A DNA stretch of 14,905 bases from UBA1140 sp964573285 (GCA_964573285.1 CAZNJD010000030.1:1-14905), one strand, 5' to 3'. Positions 7,235 through 14,337 are shown, numbered from the stretch's first letter. A program made the numbers and translations. The notes: generated by a model not told the origin, from the sequence alone.

Positions 7235-7273
7235 AATTTTTATTTTTGAGGAGGATAAGAGATATTGATATAT

Positions 7274-7288
7274 AGTTATAGTATAACT
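7274..7288. repeat. Short palindrome between rimM and the PabC-like gene
   Basis: AGTTATA-G-TATAACT, 7-bp arms with a 1-nt centre, next to the rimM stop codon. It has too little GC and no T-run to be a convincing terminator. It could be an operator or chance. Confidence 0.25.
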
Positions 7289-7290
7289 TC

Positions 7291-7821
7291 TTAACTAGCT
7301 TCCAAAATCTCTTTGGCATCTATAACAGTAATAGTTTTGTTTTGAATATCAACAGAGATGACATACCTCGATATATTAGGAACTAAAAATGATTTAGCAA
7401 ATTCAATCTCAACCAACGCTTTGTCTGTTTGAATAAATAGATAATCTACATTAGCTAATCGCTGTATATCTGTAACTTTACCTAATAGTTCACCATTTTC
7501 GATAATATTACATCCCTCAAGCTCAAACCAAAAATGTTCACCCTTATTTAGTTGACATCTCTCTTTGGTCTCTTCTAGTGAAGCATAGATTTTAGTATTG
7601 GTAAGTTTTTTTGCATAATCAATACCATCATAACCTTTAAAAGCGACTATACCTCTATCTAAATTAATACGACTAATTTCAAGTCGTCCAGAGCTACTAT
7701 CAAAACTGTTACCTATTTGGAATTGTTCAGGAAAATCTGTGTGAATATGGAGTTTTAAATCTCCATATAGTCCGTGGGTTTTACCCACTTGTGCTATAAA
7801 AAACTTTTGTGGTTTTTTCAT
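7291..7821 (-). CDS. rimM: 16S rRNA processing protein RimM
   Basis: A 176-residue 30S maturation factor that binds ribosomal protein S19 and helps assemble the 30S head. The N-terminal RimM barrel begins with AQVGKTHGLYGDLKLHIHTD (residues 10-29), carrying the family's G-x-x-x-G-x-x-G pattern. The C-terminal PRC-barrel begins near residue 96 (HFWFELEGC) and includes GKVTDI, LANVDYLFI and the FLVPNISRYVISVD block. It starts 6 bp after khpA, in the conserved rpsP-khpA-rimM order. Normally trmD overlaps or follows directly; here it does not. The start is supported by the family N-terminus rather than by a strong Shine-Dalgarno. Confidence 0.95.
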   Translation of the reverse strand: MKKPQKFFIAQVGKTHGLYGDLKLHIHTDFPEQFQIGNSFDSSSGRLEISRINLDRGIVAFKGYDGIDYAKKLTNTKIYASLEETKERCQLNKGEHFWFELEGCNIIENGELLGKVTDIQRLANVDYLFIQTDKALVEIEFAKSFLVPNISRYVISVDIQNKTITVIDAKEILEAS

Positions 7822-7827
7822 AAACTA

Positions 7828-8070
7828 CTATTTTTTGGCTTCTACATTAACACGGTAATTTACGCCACCTTTGGCTTTACAGCCAGATATTACCGTCTTG
7901 ATAGAGTTAATCATTCGTCCCTCTTTACCAATAAGCTTACCTACATCTTCACTATTAGCAATGATAGTAATCTCATCATAGTTCTCCTCAAGGTTTTTAA
8001 CCGATACAGATATATCTTCAGGATAACCTACTAAAAGTTTAGAATATTCAGAGACGAAATCAGTTACCAT
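7828..8070 (-). CDS. khpA: KH-domain RNA-binding protein KhpA
   Basis: 80 residues, a single KH domain. The GxxG loop is in GKLIGKEGRMINSIKTVIS (44-62), and the following strand is VNYRVNVEA. KhpA proteins bind RNA and are almost always encoded between rpsP and rimM, as here (6 bp on either side). A role in small-RNA or translation control is known in some Gram-positive bacteria; in Campylobacterota it is less clear. The protein is cytoplasmic and of typical length. Confidence 0.95.
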   Translation of the reverse strand: MVTDFVSEYSKLLVGYPEDISVSVKNLEENYDEITIIANSEDVGKLIGKEGRMINSIKTVISGCKAKGGVNYRVNVEAKK

Positions 8071-8076
8071 AATCTA

Positions 8077-8304
8077 CTATTTACCTGTAATTCTTTTAAC
8101 TCTATCACTCATTTGAGCACCAACGCTAGTCCAATAATTTAATCTCTCTAAATCAACAGTTAAATTATTCTCTTTTATCATTGGATTATAGTGACCGAGT
8201 ACTTCAATCCAACCACCATCTCTTCTTTTTCTACTATCTGTTACTACAATTCTATAAAAAGGTTTTTTCTTTCTACCCATTCTTGTAAGTCTAATTGCTG
8301 TCAT
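8077..8304 (-). CDS. rpsP: 30S ribosomal protein S16
   Basis: 75 residues starting MTAIRLTRMGRKKKPFYRIV, the conserved S16 N-terminus, with DSRKRRDGGWIEVLGHYNP following. S16 is a primary assembly protein of the 30S subunit. The reading frame stays open upstream to a GTG at 8436, but the ATG at 8304 is the start: AAGGA lies 5 nt before it (8310-8314), and the upstream extension has no resemblance to S16. First gene of rpsP-khpA-rimM; the 207-bp gap to ffh carries its own promoter and a hairpin leader. Confidence 0.97.
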   Translation of the reverse strand: MTAIRLTRMGRKKKPFYRIVVTDSRKRRDGGWIEVLGHYNPMIKENNLTVDLERLNYWTSVGAQMSDRVKRITGK

Positions 8305-8309
8305 GTCAT

Positions 8310-8314
8310 TCCTT
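8310..8314 (-). promoter_or_regulatory. Shine-Dalgarno fixing the rpsP start
   Basis: AAGGA on the minus strand, 5 nt before the ATG at 8304. It excludes the 44-residue N-terminal extension that the open frame would allow. Confidence 0.75.
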
Positions 8315-8377
8315 TTAAAATAAATATTTATATCAGCTTTGTGGTTAACTATTCCATCAAATACAATAAATTGCATG

Positions 8378-8398
8378 AGCTGTCTGCTGAAGACAACT
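8378..8398 (-). other. RNA hairpin in the rpsP leader
   Basis: On the minus-strand transcript AGTTGTCT-TCAGC-AGACAGCT forms an 8-bp stem including one U-G wobble pair. On the plus strand the same position would be a C-A mismatch, so the structure fits the rpsP transcript. It has no U-tract, so it is not a terminator. It lies 73 nt before the rpsP ATG, in the untranslated leader. Function unknown; autoregulatory binding is one possibility. Confidence 0.4.
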
Positions 8399-8458
8399 AC
8401 GAAAGTACTGACAACTATCTCTAATGACCAAAACACTCATCAATACTTTTGAAAGCGA

Positions 8459-8467
8459 ATTTTATCA
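8459..8467 (-). promoter_or_regulatory. Extended -10 promoter of rpsP-khpA-rimM
   Basis: TGATAAAAT on the minus strand in the ffh-rpsP gap. It would give a leader of roughly 150 nt before rpsP. No -35 is apparent. Confidence 0.5.
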
Positions 8468-8511
8468 TATTAAAAGTTATGTTTAGCATAATTTAAATAA
8501 AATAACTCTTA

Positions 8512-9855
8512 CTATCTTGGAATTCCTCCACCTTGCATATTTTTCATCATATCTTGCATCTGTCTCATTCCACCTTTACCTGAAAGTTGTTTTGCCATTT
8601 TACCTGCATTTTTAAACTGTTTTAAAACACGATTTACATGCATTTGACTAAGCCCTGCACCCAATGCAAGTCTTCTTTTTCTAGTATTATTTAGGAGTGT
8701 AGGGTCTTCTCTCTCTTTTGGAGTCATGGAACTAATAAGTGCTTTTATCTGTTTTAGTTCAGTAGAGTTTTCCAAATCCATATCACCAATCTGTTTTGCC
8801 ATACCACTCATACCTGGTATCATACCCATAATAGATTTCATACTACCAAGTTTCTTCATAGATTCCATCTGTTCCAAAAAGTCATTGAAGTTAAATTTAC
8901 CTTTTTTAATTTTGGTTGTTAATTTTTTAGCTTGTTTCTCATCTATAATATTTGCTGTTTTTTCAGCCAAAGATGCGAGGTCACCACTACCCATCAATCT
9001 ACTTACAATTCTATCAGGAAGAAACTGCTCCAAATCAGCCATCTTCTCACCAGCACCTATAAATCGTAATGGTACACCAACTTGATGAGCAATACCTAGT
9101 GCCACACCACCTTTGGAATCACCATCATATTTACTTAAAATTACTCCTGTTATACCAATTTGTTCCTTGAATGATTTAGCTGTTCGTACTGCATCCATAC
9201 CTGTCATAGCATCTGCTACATAAAATAGTTCATCAGGATTAGCAACTTTTTTGATATTAGATAGTTCATCCATTAACTCCTTATCAATAGCCAATCGCCC
9301 TGCTGTATCTATTAGAACTACATCATATAGCTCTTTTTCTGCTTTAGAGAGTGCCTTTTTGACTATTTTTTGAGGAGTTGAACTCTCATCAGCAATTAAT
9401 GTTATATCAATCTGTTCTGTTATCTGTCGAAGCTGTTCTACAGCTGCTAATCGTTGCAAATCGGCTGCGACTATCATTACTTTTTTCTTTTTCTGCTCTT
9501 TGAGAAAGTGAGCAATTTTACCTGTAGTGGTTGTTTTACCTGAACCTTGAAGTCCTATCATAAGCACTACAGTAGGAGGCTTAGAAGCAAATACAAAGCC
9601 TTGATTTCCTCTAGCTGTTAGGATTTTGGTTAACTCATTTTGTAAAGCTTTGAGAAAACTCTCTTTGCCAATACCATTAGTTTTGGTATCTTTCTCTACC
9701 ACAGTTAAAAGTTCTTTTACTACTTTATGATGTACATCAGCTTTAAGTAGTGATTTTTTTAACTCTGTCAATGCCTTTTTAAGTGCTTTTTCATCATCAT
9801 AAAAACGAATTTTATCTATAGCACCTTTGAAACTATTTGTTAGGGTATCAAACAT
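8512..9855 (-). CDS. ffh: Signal recognition particle protein Ffh
   Basis: 447 residues. The SRP GTPase binds signal sequences on the ribosome, together with SRP RNA and the receptor FtsY, for co-translational membrane targeting. The N-domain helices occupy about 1-90. G1 is GLQGSGKTTTTGK (101-113), then DTAGR (184-188), SKYDGDSKGG (242-251, the usual TKxDG position) and GAGEKMADLEQF (268-279). The methionine-rich M domain from about 300 ends in MKNMQGGGIPR. The length is normal. Upstream of rpsP in the conserved order; start confirmed by the N-terminal family pattern and a TGCTATAAT box 35 nt upstream. SRP RNA is not seen in this window. Confidence 0.97.
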   Translation of the reverse strand: MFDTLTNSFKGAIDKIRFYDDEKALKKALTELKKSLLKADVHHKVVKELLTVVEKDTKTNGIGKESFLKALQNELTKILTARGNQGFVFASKPPTVVLMIGLQGSGKTTTTGKIAHFLKEQKKKKVMIVAADLQRLAAVEQLRQITEQIDITLIADESSTPQKIVKKALSKAEKELYDVVLIDTAGRLAIDKELMDELSNIKKVANPDELFYVADAMTGMDAVRTAKSFKEQIGITGVILSKYDGDSKGGVALGIAHQVGVPLRFIGAGEKMADLEQFLPDRIVSRLMGSGDLASLAEKTANIIDEKQAKKLTTKIKKGKFNFNDFLEQMESMKKLGSMKSIMGMIPGMSGMAKQIGDMDLENSTELKQIKALISSMTPKEREDPTLLNNTRKRRLALGAGLSQMHVNRVLKQFKNAGKMAKQLSGKGGMRQMQDMMKNMQGGGIPR

Positions 9856-9890
9856 TTTTTATCTCTCATATTTATATATTTATTGCCGTG

Positions 9891-9899
9891 ATTATAGCA
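9891..9899 (-). promoter_or_regulatory. Extended -10 promoter of ffh
   Basis: TGCTATAAT on the minus strand, 35 nt before the ffh ATG, an exact consensus extended -10. No convincing -35. Confidence 0.65.
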
Positions 9900-9922
9900 A
9901 ATTGGGCTTAAAGGTTAATTTG

Positions 9923-9950
9923 ATAATATTTCCTCATAATGAAATATTAT
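9923..9950 (-). terminator. Possible weak terminator after the SGNH hydrolase gene
   Basis: Inverted repeat with 10-bp arms at 9923-9932 and 9941-9950 and an 8-nt loop. It overlaps the stop codon at 9947-9949. The stem is almost all A/T and the following sequence lacks a proper U-tract, so termination efficiency is doubtful. Confidence 0.4.
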
Positions 9951-10537
9951 GCAAACCACCAACTATCCCAATCATATATATATTGACTCAATAGCTCATA
10001 ACCGTTCTCTCTTGGGTGAGCATGGTCATTATTTTTGACTTCATTCATCCATATCTCATTATTTATTAATTTATCAAAAATAGATAGATAATTAACTCCT
10101 AACATATTACAAACACTAGCATATGCTTCATCATAAGCTTTTATACTATTGTTTTGTCGTTCATTATCTATAGGAGGTGGTCCTATCATTAGAATATTAT
10201 ATTTAACCTTGGCAACACCTAATATATTTCTAAGATTTTTCATACTTTGAGCTATAGATACTCTAGCCCTAGCATTTTCTACTATAGTATCATTGACACC
10301 AAACGAAAAAACTATACAGTTTATAGAAAAATTAGGTAATCTAACCTTGGCTTCACTCTCCCATCGTGCCAAAATATTAGCAGAGGTATCTCCTCGAACA
10401 CCCAAATTATAATGTGTAATCCCTCTCTGACTATTTTGACTCATATTGCTCAAACGACCTGCCCATCCTAATTTATTCTGGTCACCTACTCCTTTCACAA
10501 ATGAGTCTCCAATATAGCATACTCTTACATCTTCCAT
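9947..10537 (-). CDS. Cytoplasmic SGNH/GDSL-family hydrolase
   Basis: 196 residues. The SGNH blocks are all visible: GDSFVKGVG (10-18, nucleophile S12), LGVRGDTSANI (45-55, oxyanion G49), FSFGVNDT (77-84, N82) and DHAHPRENGY (171-180, D171 and H174). Such enzymes are esterases, lipases or thioesterases with varied substrates, so a substrate cannot be named. There is no signal peptide, unlike secreted TesA-type relatives, so it probably acts in the cytoplasm. It lies 30 bp downstream of mqnD in the same direction, with a strong AAAGGAGGAG (10547-10556). This suggests cotranscription but not necessarily a shared pathway. Confidence 0.88.
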   Translation of the reverse strand: MEDVRVCYIGDSFVKGVGDQNKLGWAGRLSNMSQNSQRGITHYNLGVRGDTSANILARWESEAKVRLPNFSINCIVFSFGVNDTIVENARARVSIAQSMKNLRNILGVAKVKYNILMIGPPPIDNERQNNSIKAYDEAYASVCNMLGVNYLSIFDKLINNEIWMNEVKNNDHAHPRENGYELLSQYIYDWDSWWFA

Positions 10538-10567
10538 AATTACTATCTCCTCCTTTGTTAAAACTAC

Positions 10568-11431
10568 TTAACTTTTTCTTAAATCCTCATACTCTTTGGG
10601 TATAAGGTAATCAACTATTTTTATAGGCTCACTAAATAATCCTTTCTCAAATCCCAAACTATATAATTTATCCAATGCTTTAAGTTGTAACAGTGAAAGT
10701 TCAGCAGACTCATTAGAAGCATACATATCAAGATATTTAGTTAACATCTTATCCGAAATTCGTACTAGATTTTCATTTTCCAACCGTTTGCAGAGTTCAT
10801 CTTTTTTACTATTGGCTACTTTGACACCATCTATTAATATATTTTCTATATCAATAGCACGATTAAGAGGAATGGAACGGCGAATAGCCATACCACCAAG
10901 AGGTAGAGGAAGTCCCTCTCCTGCTAACTCAACCCATAAATCCCATATCTCTTTTTCTACCTCCAAAGAGTTATCAAAATCTAAAATAGATTCATGAATA
11001 AGTACACCAGCATCTACTCTACCACTTACAACAGCCTCTTCTATTTCTAAAAAGTCCATATATATAGGTCTAGCATTAGGATAATAGAGTCTAAATAACA
11101 TCGCATTAGTTGTATATTCTCCTGATAGTGCTACTTTAAAGTTTTGTTTGAGCTGTTTATCTTTTCGCCTAATTAATTTAGGACCATATCCATCACCAAA
11201 GCTAACAGCAGTTCGTAAAAGTGCATACTCCCCTTTTATCAATGGATACATTCCAAAACTAATAGCAGATACATCATAAGTACCTTTGAGAGCCTCTTTA
11301 TTTAGCGTCTCTATATCCAAACCTATATTGGTAAATTCATAATCTTTAGTATTAACCCAACCAAACTTGATTGCATAATACATAAATATATCATCTGCAT
11401 CTGGTGAGTGAGCTAGTTCTATTTTTTTCAT
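10568..11431 (-). CDS. mqnD: 1,4-dihydroxy-6-naphthoate synthase (futalosine menaquinone pathway)
   Basis: 287 residues with a periplasmic-binding-protein-like fold and no signal peptide. The N-terminus has AHSPDADDIFMYYA (7-20), the MqnD hallmark S-P-D-x-D-D. GTYDVSAISFGMYP, SFGDGYGPKLI and GLPLPLGGMAIRR follow in the family's order. MqnD converts cyclic de-hypoxanthine futalosine to 1,4-dihydroxy-6-naphthoate. Campylobacterota use this pathway for menaquinone, their respiratory quinone. MqnA (chorismate dehydratase) has a related fold but lacks the SPDxDD start. Other mqn genes are not in the window, as is common for this scattered pathway. Divergent from recA across 146 bp. The Shine-Dalgarno is weak (AGG near 11444). 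Confidence 0.9.
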   Translation of the reverse strand: MKKIELAHSPDADDIFMYYAIKFGWVNTKDYEFTNIGLDIETLNKEALKGTYDVSAISFGMYPLIKGEYALLRTAVSFGDGYGPKLIRRKDKQLKQNFKVALSGEYTTNAMLFRLYYPNARPIYMDFLEIEEAVVSGRVDAGVLIHESILDFDNSLEVEKEIWDLWVELAGEGLPLPLGGMAIRRSIPLNRAIDIENILIDGVKVANSKKDELCKRLENENLVRISDKMLTKYLDMYASNESAELSLLQLKALDKLYSLGFEKGLFSEPIKIVDYLIPKEYEDLRKS

Positions 11432-11459
11432 TGCTAAACCTATCTATTTCTTTTTAGGT

Positions 11460-11465
11460 ATTTTA
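11460..11465 (-). promoter_or_regulatory. Possible -10 box of mqnD
   Basis: TAAAAT on the minus strand, 28 nt before the ATG. It is preceded by GGA rather than TGn and so differs from the other promoters in the window. Confidence 0.35.
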
Positions 11466-11531
11466 TCCAAAATAAATTACAAACAAATAATATTACAATT
11501 TGACGTATTTCTACTTATATTAGAAAAACTC

Positions 11532-11540
11532 TGCTAAAAT
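11532..11540 (+). promoter_or_regulatory. Extended -10 promoter of recA
   Basis: TGCTAAAAT, 37 nt before the ATG; AAAGGA (11562-11567) is the ribosome binding site. I see no LexA-type palindrome near it. Confidence 0.55.
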
Positions 11541-11577
11541 ATGCTTATTATTATTTTATATAAAGGATCTCAACAAT

Positions 11578-12612
11578 ATGAATGCAAATAAACAAAAAGC
11601 TTTAGATATAGCACTAAAACAGATAGATAAAACATTTGGTAAAGGTACAGTAGTAAGATTAGGGGATAAGAATATAGAGCCTATTGAGTCTATTAGTACA
11701 GGTTCATTAGGATTAGATATGGCTTTAGGTATTGGAGGTGTACCTGTGGGTAGAGTTATTGAGGTGTATGGTCCAGAGAGTTCTGGTAAAACAACTTTAG
11801 CTCTTCAGATTACGGCTTCTGCTCAAGCTAGTGATAAAGTTTGTGCTTTTATAGATGCTGAACATGCTTTGGATATATTGTATGCTAAAAATTTGGGTGT
11901 AGATGTAGAGAATTTATTGGTATCTCAACCTGATTTTGGAGAACAAGCTTTAGATGTATTAGAAACATTGGCTCGTTCTGGTGCTGTTGATGTAATCGTA
12001 GTAGATTCTGTAGCTGCACTTACTCCAAAAGCAGAAATAGAGGGTGAAATGGGTGACCAACAAGTTGGGCTTCAAGCAAGACTTATGAGTAAAGCTTTGA
12101 GAAAACTCACAGGAGTATTACATAAAACAGAAACTACAGTTATATTTATAAATCAAATTCGTATGAAAATTGGAATGATGGGTTATGGTTCTCCTGAAAC
12201 AACCACAGGAGGAAATGCTCTTAAATTCTATGCTTCAGTTAGAATAGATGTAAGACGAATTGCTACACTCAAACAAGGAGATTCTTCAATAGGTAACCGT
12301 GTAAAAGCCAAAGTAATTAAAAATAAAGTTGCTCCACCATTTAGACAAGCTGAATTTGATATTATGTTTGGGGAGGGTATCTCTAAAGAGGGAGAGATGG
12401 TTGATTATGGGGTTAAATTTGATATTATAGATAAATCAGGTGCATGGTTTAGTTATGGTGAGAAAAAACTAGGTCAAGGAAAAGAAAATGTCAAAGCAAA
12501 ACTCAAAGAAGATACAAAACTCAGAGATGAGATAGAGACCAAAATTAAAAAAGAGTTAGGAGTTACTAATATGTTGACAATGGATACAAAAGAGATAAAT
12601 GAGAATAAATAG
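11578..12612 (+). CDS. recA: Recombinase RecA
   Basis: 344 residues. Forms ATP-dependent filaments on single-stranded DNA for homologous recombination and repair. Walker A GPESSGKT (65-72), Walker B VIVVDSVAAL, the L1/L2 region (RMKIGMMGYGSPETTTGGNALKFYASVRIDVRR, split by the DNA-binding loop) and RVKAKVIKNKVAPPF are all intact. The C-terminal domain ends in a short, mildly charged tail rather than a strongly acidic one. Together with eno downstream this recalls the Campylobacter recA-eno arrangement, except that a small membrane protein gene is inserted between them. No LexA is expected in this phylum, so SOS-type regulation is unlikely. Start ATG with AAAGGA. Confidence 0.98.
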   Translation: MNANKQKALDIALKQIDKTFGKGTVVRLGDKNIEPIESISTGSLGLDMALGIGGVPVGRVIEVYGPESSGKTTLALQITASAQASDKVCAFIDAEHALDILYAKNLGVDVENLLVSQPDFGEQALDVLETLARSGAVDVIVVDSVAALTPKAEIEGEMGDQQVGLQARLMSKALRKLTGVLHKTETTVIFINQIRMKIGMMGYGSPETTTGGNALKFYASVRIDVRRIATLKQGDSSIGNRVKAKVIKNKVAPPFRQAEFDIMFGEGISKEGEMVDYGVKFDIIDKSGAWFSYGEKKLGQGKENVKAKLKEDTKLRDEIETKIKKELGVTNMLTMDTKEINENK

Positions 12613-12631
12613 TTCTAAACATTAAAAAATA

Positions 12632-12640
12632 TGATATAAT
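12632..12640 (+). promoter_or_regulatory. Extended -10 promoter of the small membrane protein gene
   Basis: TGATATAAT, 29 nt before the ATG at 12670, in the 57-bp gap after recA. AAAAAGG (12656-12662) is the ribosome binding site. This suggests that the gene is transcribed on its own. Confidence 0.6.
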
Positions 12641-12669
12641 AGTAGTAAGATTTACAAAAAGGCAATATT

Positions 12670-12999
12670 ATGTCAACTTACTTACTATTGATACTATTTG
12701 TATCACCTTTTATTATTGCAATAATAGCTATAAAACATAATGAAAAATTATCTGCAGAATATTTAGCTAAACAAGATAAAAAAGAGGCTCATATAGATGA
12801 AGAGATGGTTATACACCAAGCACTCGAAAGAGCAGGTGCATTGCCATCTCATCATGCACAAGAGGAGCATATAGCTAAAGAAAACCGAAAACTTATATCT
12901 TTGAATTATAATATGCTTTTTGTTACTATAGGATATACAATAATAGCTGTAGAGATTTGGTATATATACAAAGCAATAGTTCAAATAATCCATAATTAA
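12670..12999 (+). CDS. Unrecognised small inner-membrane protein with two helices
   Basis: 109 residues; I do not recognise a family. Membrane segment 1 spans about 3-22 (LLLILFVSPFIIAIIAI) and segment 2 about 82-106 (MLFVTIGYTIIAVEIWYIY). Between them lies a hydrophilic loop of about 58 residues, rich in Lys, Glu and His (H41, H49, H61, H62, H67; pattern HIDEEM, SHHAQEEH). By the positive-inside rule the loop is probably cytoplasmic. Its function is unknown; the His/Glu clustering could bind metal, but this is only a suggestion. It has its own promoter and sits between recA and eno, where Campylobacter has no such gene as far as I recall. Base composition is like its neighbours, so recent transfer is not apparent. 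Confidence 0.75.
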   Translation: MSTYLLLILFVSPFIIAIIAIKHNEKLSAEYLAKQDKKEAHIDEEMVIHQALERAGALPSHHAQEEHIAKENRKLISLNYNMLFVTIGYTIIAVEIWYIYKAIVQIIHN

Positions 13000-13006
13000 T
13001 ATTCTT

Positions 13007-13022
13007 ATATTATAGATAATAT
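13007..13022. repeat. Palindrome abutting the eno promoter
   Basis: ATATTAT-AG-ATAATAT: 7-bp arms and 2-nt centre. It ends on the first base of the TGCTAGAAT box. Possible operator; AT-rich, so chance is a real alternative. Confidence 0.3.
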
Positions 13023-13030
13023 GCTAGAAT
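13022..13030 (+). promoter_or_regulatory. Extended -10 promoter of eno
   Basis: TGCTAGAAT, 27 nt before the ATG. AAGGA (13047-13051) lies 6 nt before the start. Confidence 0.55.
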
Positions 13031-13057
13031 TCGATAACTGAAAATTAAGGAAAAAAG

Positions 13058-14329
13058 ATGATTTTTATTGATGATGTAAGAGCTACTGAAGTTATGGATA
13101 GTAGAGGTAATCCAACCGTCCAAGCAACTGTAAGTCTAAGCGATGGAACATTAGCTACTGCGATTGTACCAAGTGGTGCTAGTACTGGAAAAAGAGAGGC
13201 ACTAGAACTTCGTGACGGTGGAGATAGATATATGGGAAAAGGTGTTCTACATGCTTGTGAAAATGTCAATGAGAAAATAGCTGATACATTGGTTGGAATA
13301 TCTCCATTTAACCAAGCAGAGGTTGATTTGACTATGAAAGCATTAGATGGTACAGATAACTATGGTGAACTCGGTGCTAATGCTGTACTTGGTGTATCTA
13401 TGGCAGTAGCAAGAGCTGCGGCACAAAGTTTGAATATGCCACTATATAGATACCTTGGTGGTGCTAATGCTATAACTTTACCTGTACCAATGTTTAATAT
13501 TATTAATGGTGGAGAACATGCAAATAACTCTGTTGATTTCCAAGAGTATATGGTTATGCCTATTGGATTTGATAAATTTTCAGATGGTCTTCAAGCAGTA
13601 AGTGAGACTTATCATCATCTCAAAAAGATTATAGATAGTATGGGTGAGAGTACTGCCGTAGGTGATGAGGGTGGATTTGCTCCAAATCTCAAAAGTAATG
13701 AAGAGCCTATCCAAGTAATTATGGAAGCGATAGAAAAAGCAGGATATAAAGCAGGTGAACAGATTGCTATTGCTTTAGATGTTGCAGCATCAGAGATTAT
13801 AGATGATGATGGTTTATATGTGTTATCATCAGAAAATAGGAAGCTTACAAGTGAAGAGTTAGTTGAGTATTATTCTGATTTATGCCAGAAGTATCCTATT
13901 ATATCTATAGAAGATGGATTAAGTGAAGATGATTGGGATGGTTGGAAAATTATGACTGATAAATTGAGTGATAAAATTCAAATTGTAGGTGATGACCTTT
14001 TTGTAACCAATGTTTCTATATTATCAGAAGGTATTGAGAAAGGTATAGCTAACTCTATTTTAATTAAACCAAATCAGATTGGTTCAGTATCTGAGACTAT
14101 GCAGACAGTAAGGTTGGCACAAAGAAGTGGATATACATGTGTAATGAGTCATCGTTCAGGAGAGAGTGAAGATACATTTATAGCTGATTTTGCTGTAGCA
14201 TTAAATACTGCACAAATTAAAACAGGTTCTACTGCAAGAAGTGATAGAATTGCTAAATATAATCGTTTATTGAATATTGAAAATGAACTAGGTCAATTTG
14301 AGTATCTAGGTGCTTCAATATTTAAGTAG
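13058..14329 (+). CDS. eno: Enolase
   Basis: 423 residues, a normal length. Converts 2-phosphoglycerate to phosphoenolpyruvate in glycolysis and gluconeogenesis. The N-terminal loop SGAST (39-43) is present. Catalytic and metal residues are H154 (NGGEHANN), E204 (GDEGGFAPN), D241, E285 (SIEDG), D312 (GDDLFVTN) and K337 (IKPNQIGS), followed by SHRSGESEDTFIADF. All are intact. It is cytoplasmic, with no sign of a surface-export signal. The gene lies between the small membrane protein and the FtsB-like gene; the latter starts 8 bp after the stop and is probably cotranscribed. The recA-eno-FtsB-like order is the usual Campylobacter one apart from the insertion. Confidence 0.98.
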   Translation: MIFIDDVRATEVMDSRGNPTVQATVSLSDGTLATAIVPSGASTGKREALELRDGGDRYMGKGVLHACENVNEKIADTLVGISPFNQAEVDLTMKALDGTDNYGELGANAVLGVSMAVARAAAQSLNMPLYRYLGGANAITLPVPMFNIINGGEHANNSVDFQEYMVMPIGFDKFSDGLQAVSETYHHLKKIIDSMGESTAVGDEGGFAPNLKSNEEPIQVIMEAIEKAGYKAGEQIAIALDVAASEIIDDDGLYVLSSENRKLTSEELVEYYSDLCQKYPIISIEDGLSEDDWDGWKIMTDKLSDKIQIVGDDLFVTNVSILSEGIEKGIANSILIKPNQIGSVSETMQTVRLAQRSGYTCVMSHRSGESEDTFIADFAVALNTAQIKTGSTARSDRIAKYNRLLNIENELGQFEYLGASIFK

Positions 14330-14337
14330 AGTATAAT

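Noticed and set aside
7774..8034. Plus-strand open frame of 86 codons
   Set aside because: Antisense to khpA and the start of rimM; its composition is typical of a shadow frame.
8191..8424. Plus-strand open frame of 77 codons
   Set aside because: Antisense to rpsP and its leader; Ser/Tyr/Asn-rich translation without recognisable structure.
8305..8436. N-terminal extension of rpsP by 44 residues from a GTG
   Set aside because: S16 begins at the MTAIRLTRMG sequence, an SD lies 5 nt before that ATG, and the extension has no ribosomal-protein character.
8726..9085. Plus-strand open frame of 119 codons
   Set aside because: Antisense to the conserved ffh M domain; the hydrophobic look comes from the opposite strand's codons.
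10788..10997. Plus-strand open frame of 69 codons
   Set aside because: Antisense inside mqnD; no supporting SD or family.
11500..11505. TTGACG as -35 box of recA
   Set aside because: The distance to the -10 box (11535-11540) is 29 bp, too long for a sigma-70 promoter, and nothing -10-like lies 17 bp downstream.
12763..12993. Minus-strand open frame of 76 codons
   Set aside because: Antisense to the small membrane protein, whose plus-strand frame has a promoter, an SD and clear membrane topology.
13045..13269. Minus-strand open frame of 74 codons over the eno start
   Set aside because: Shadow of the highly conserved enolase N-terminus.
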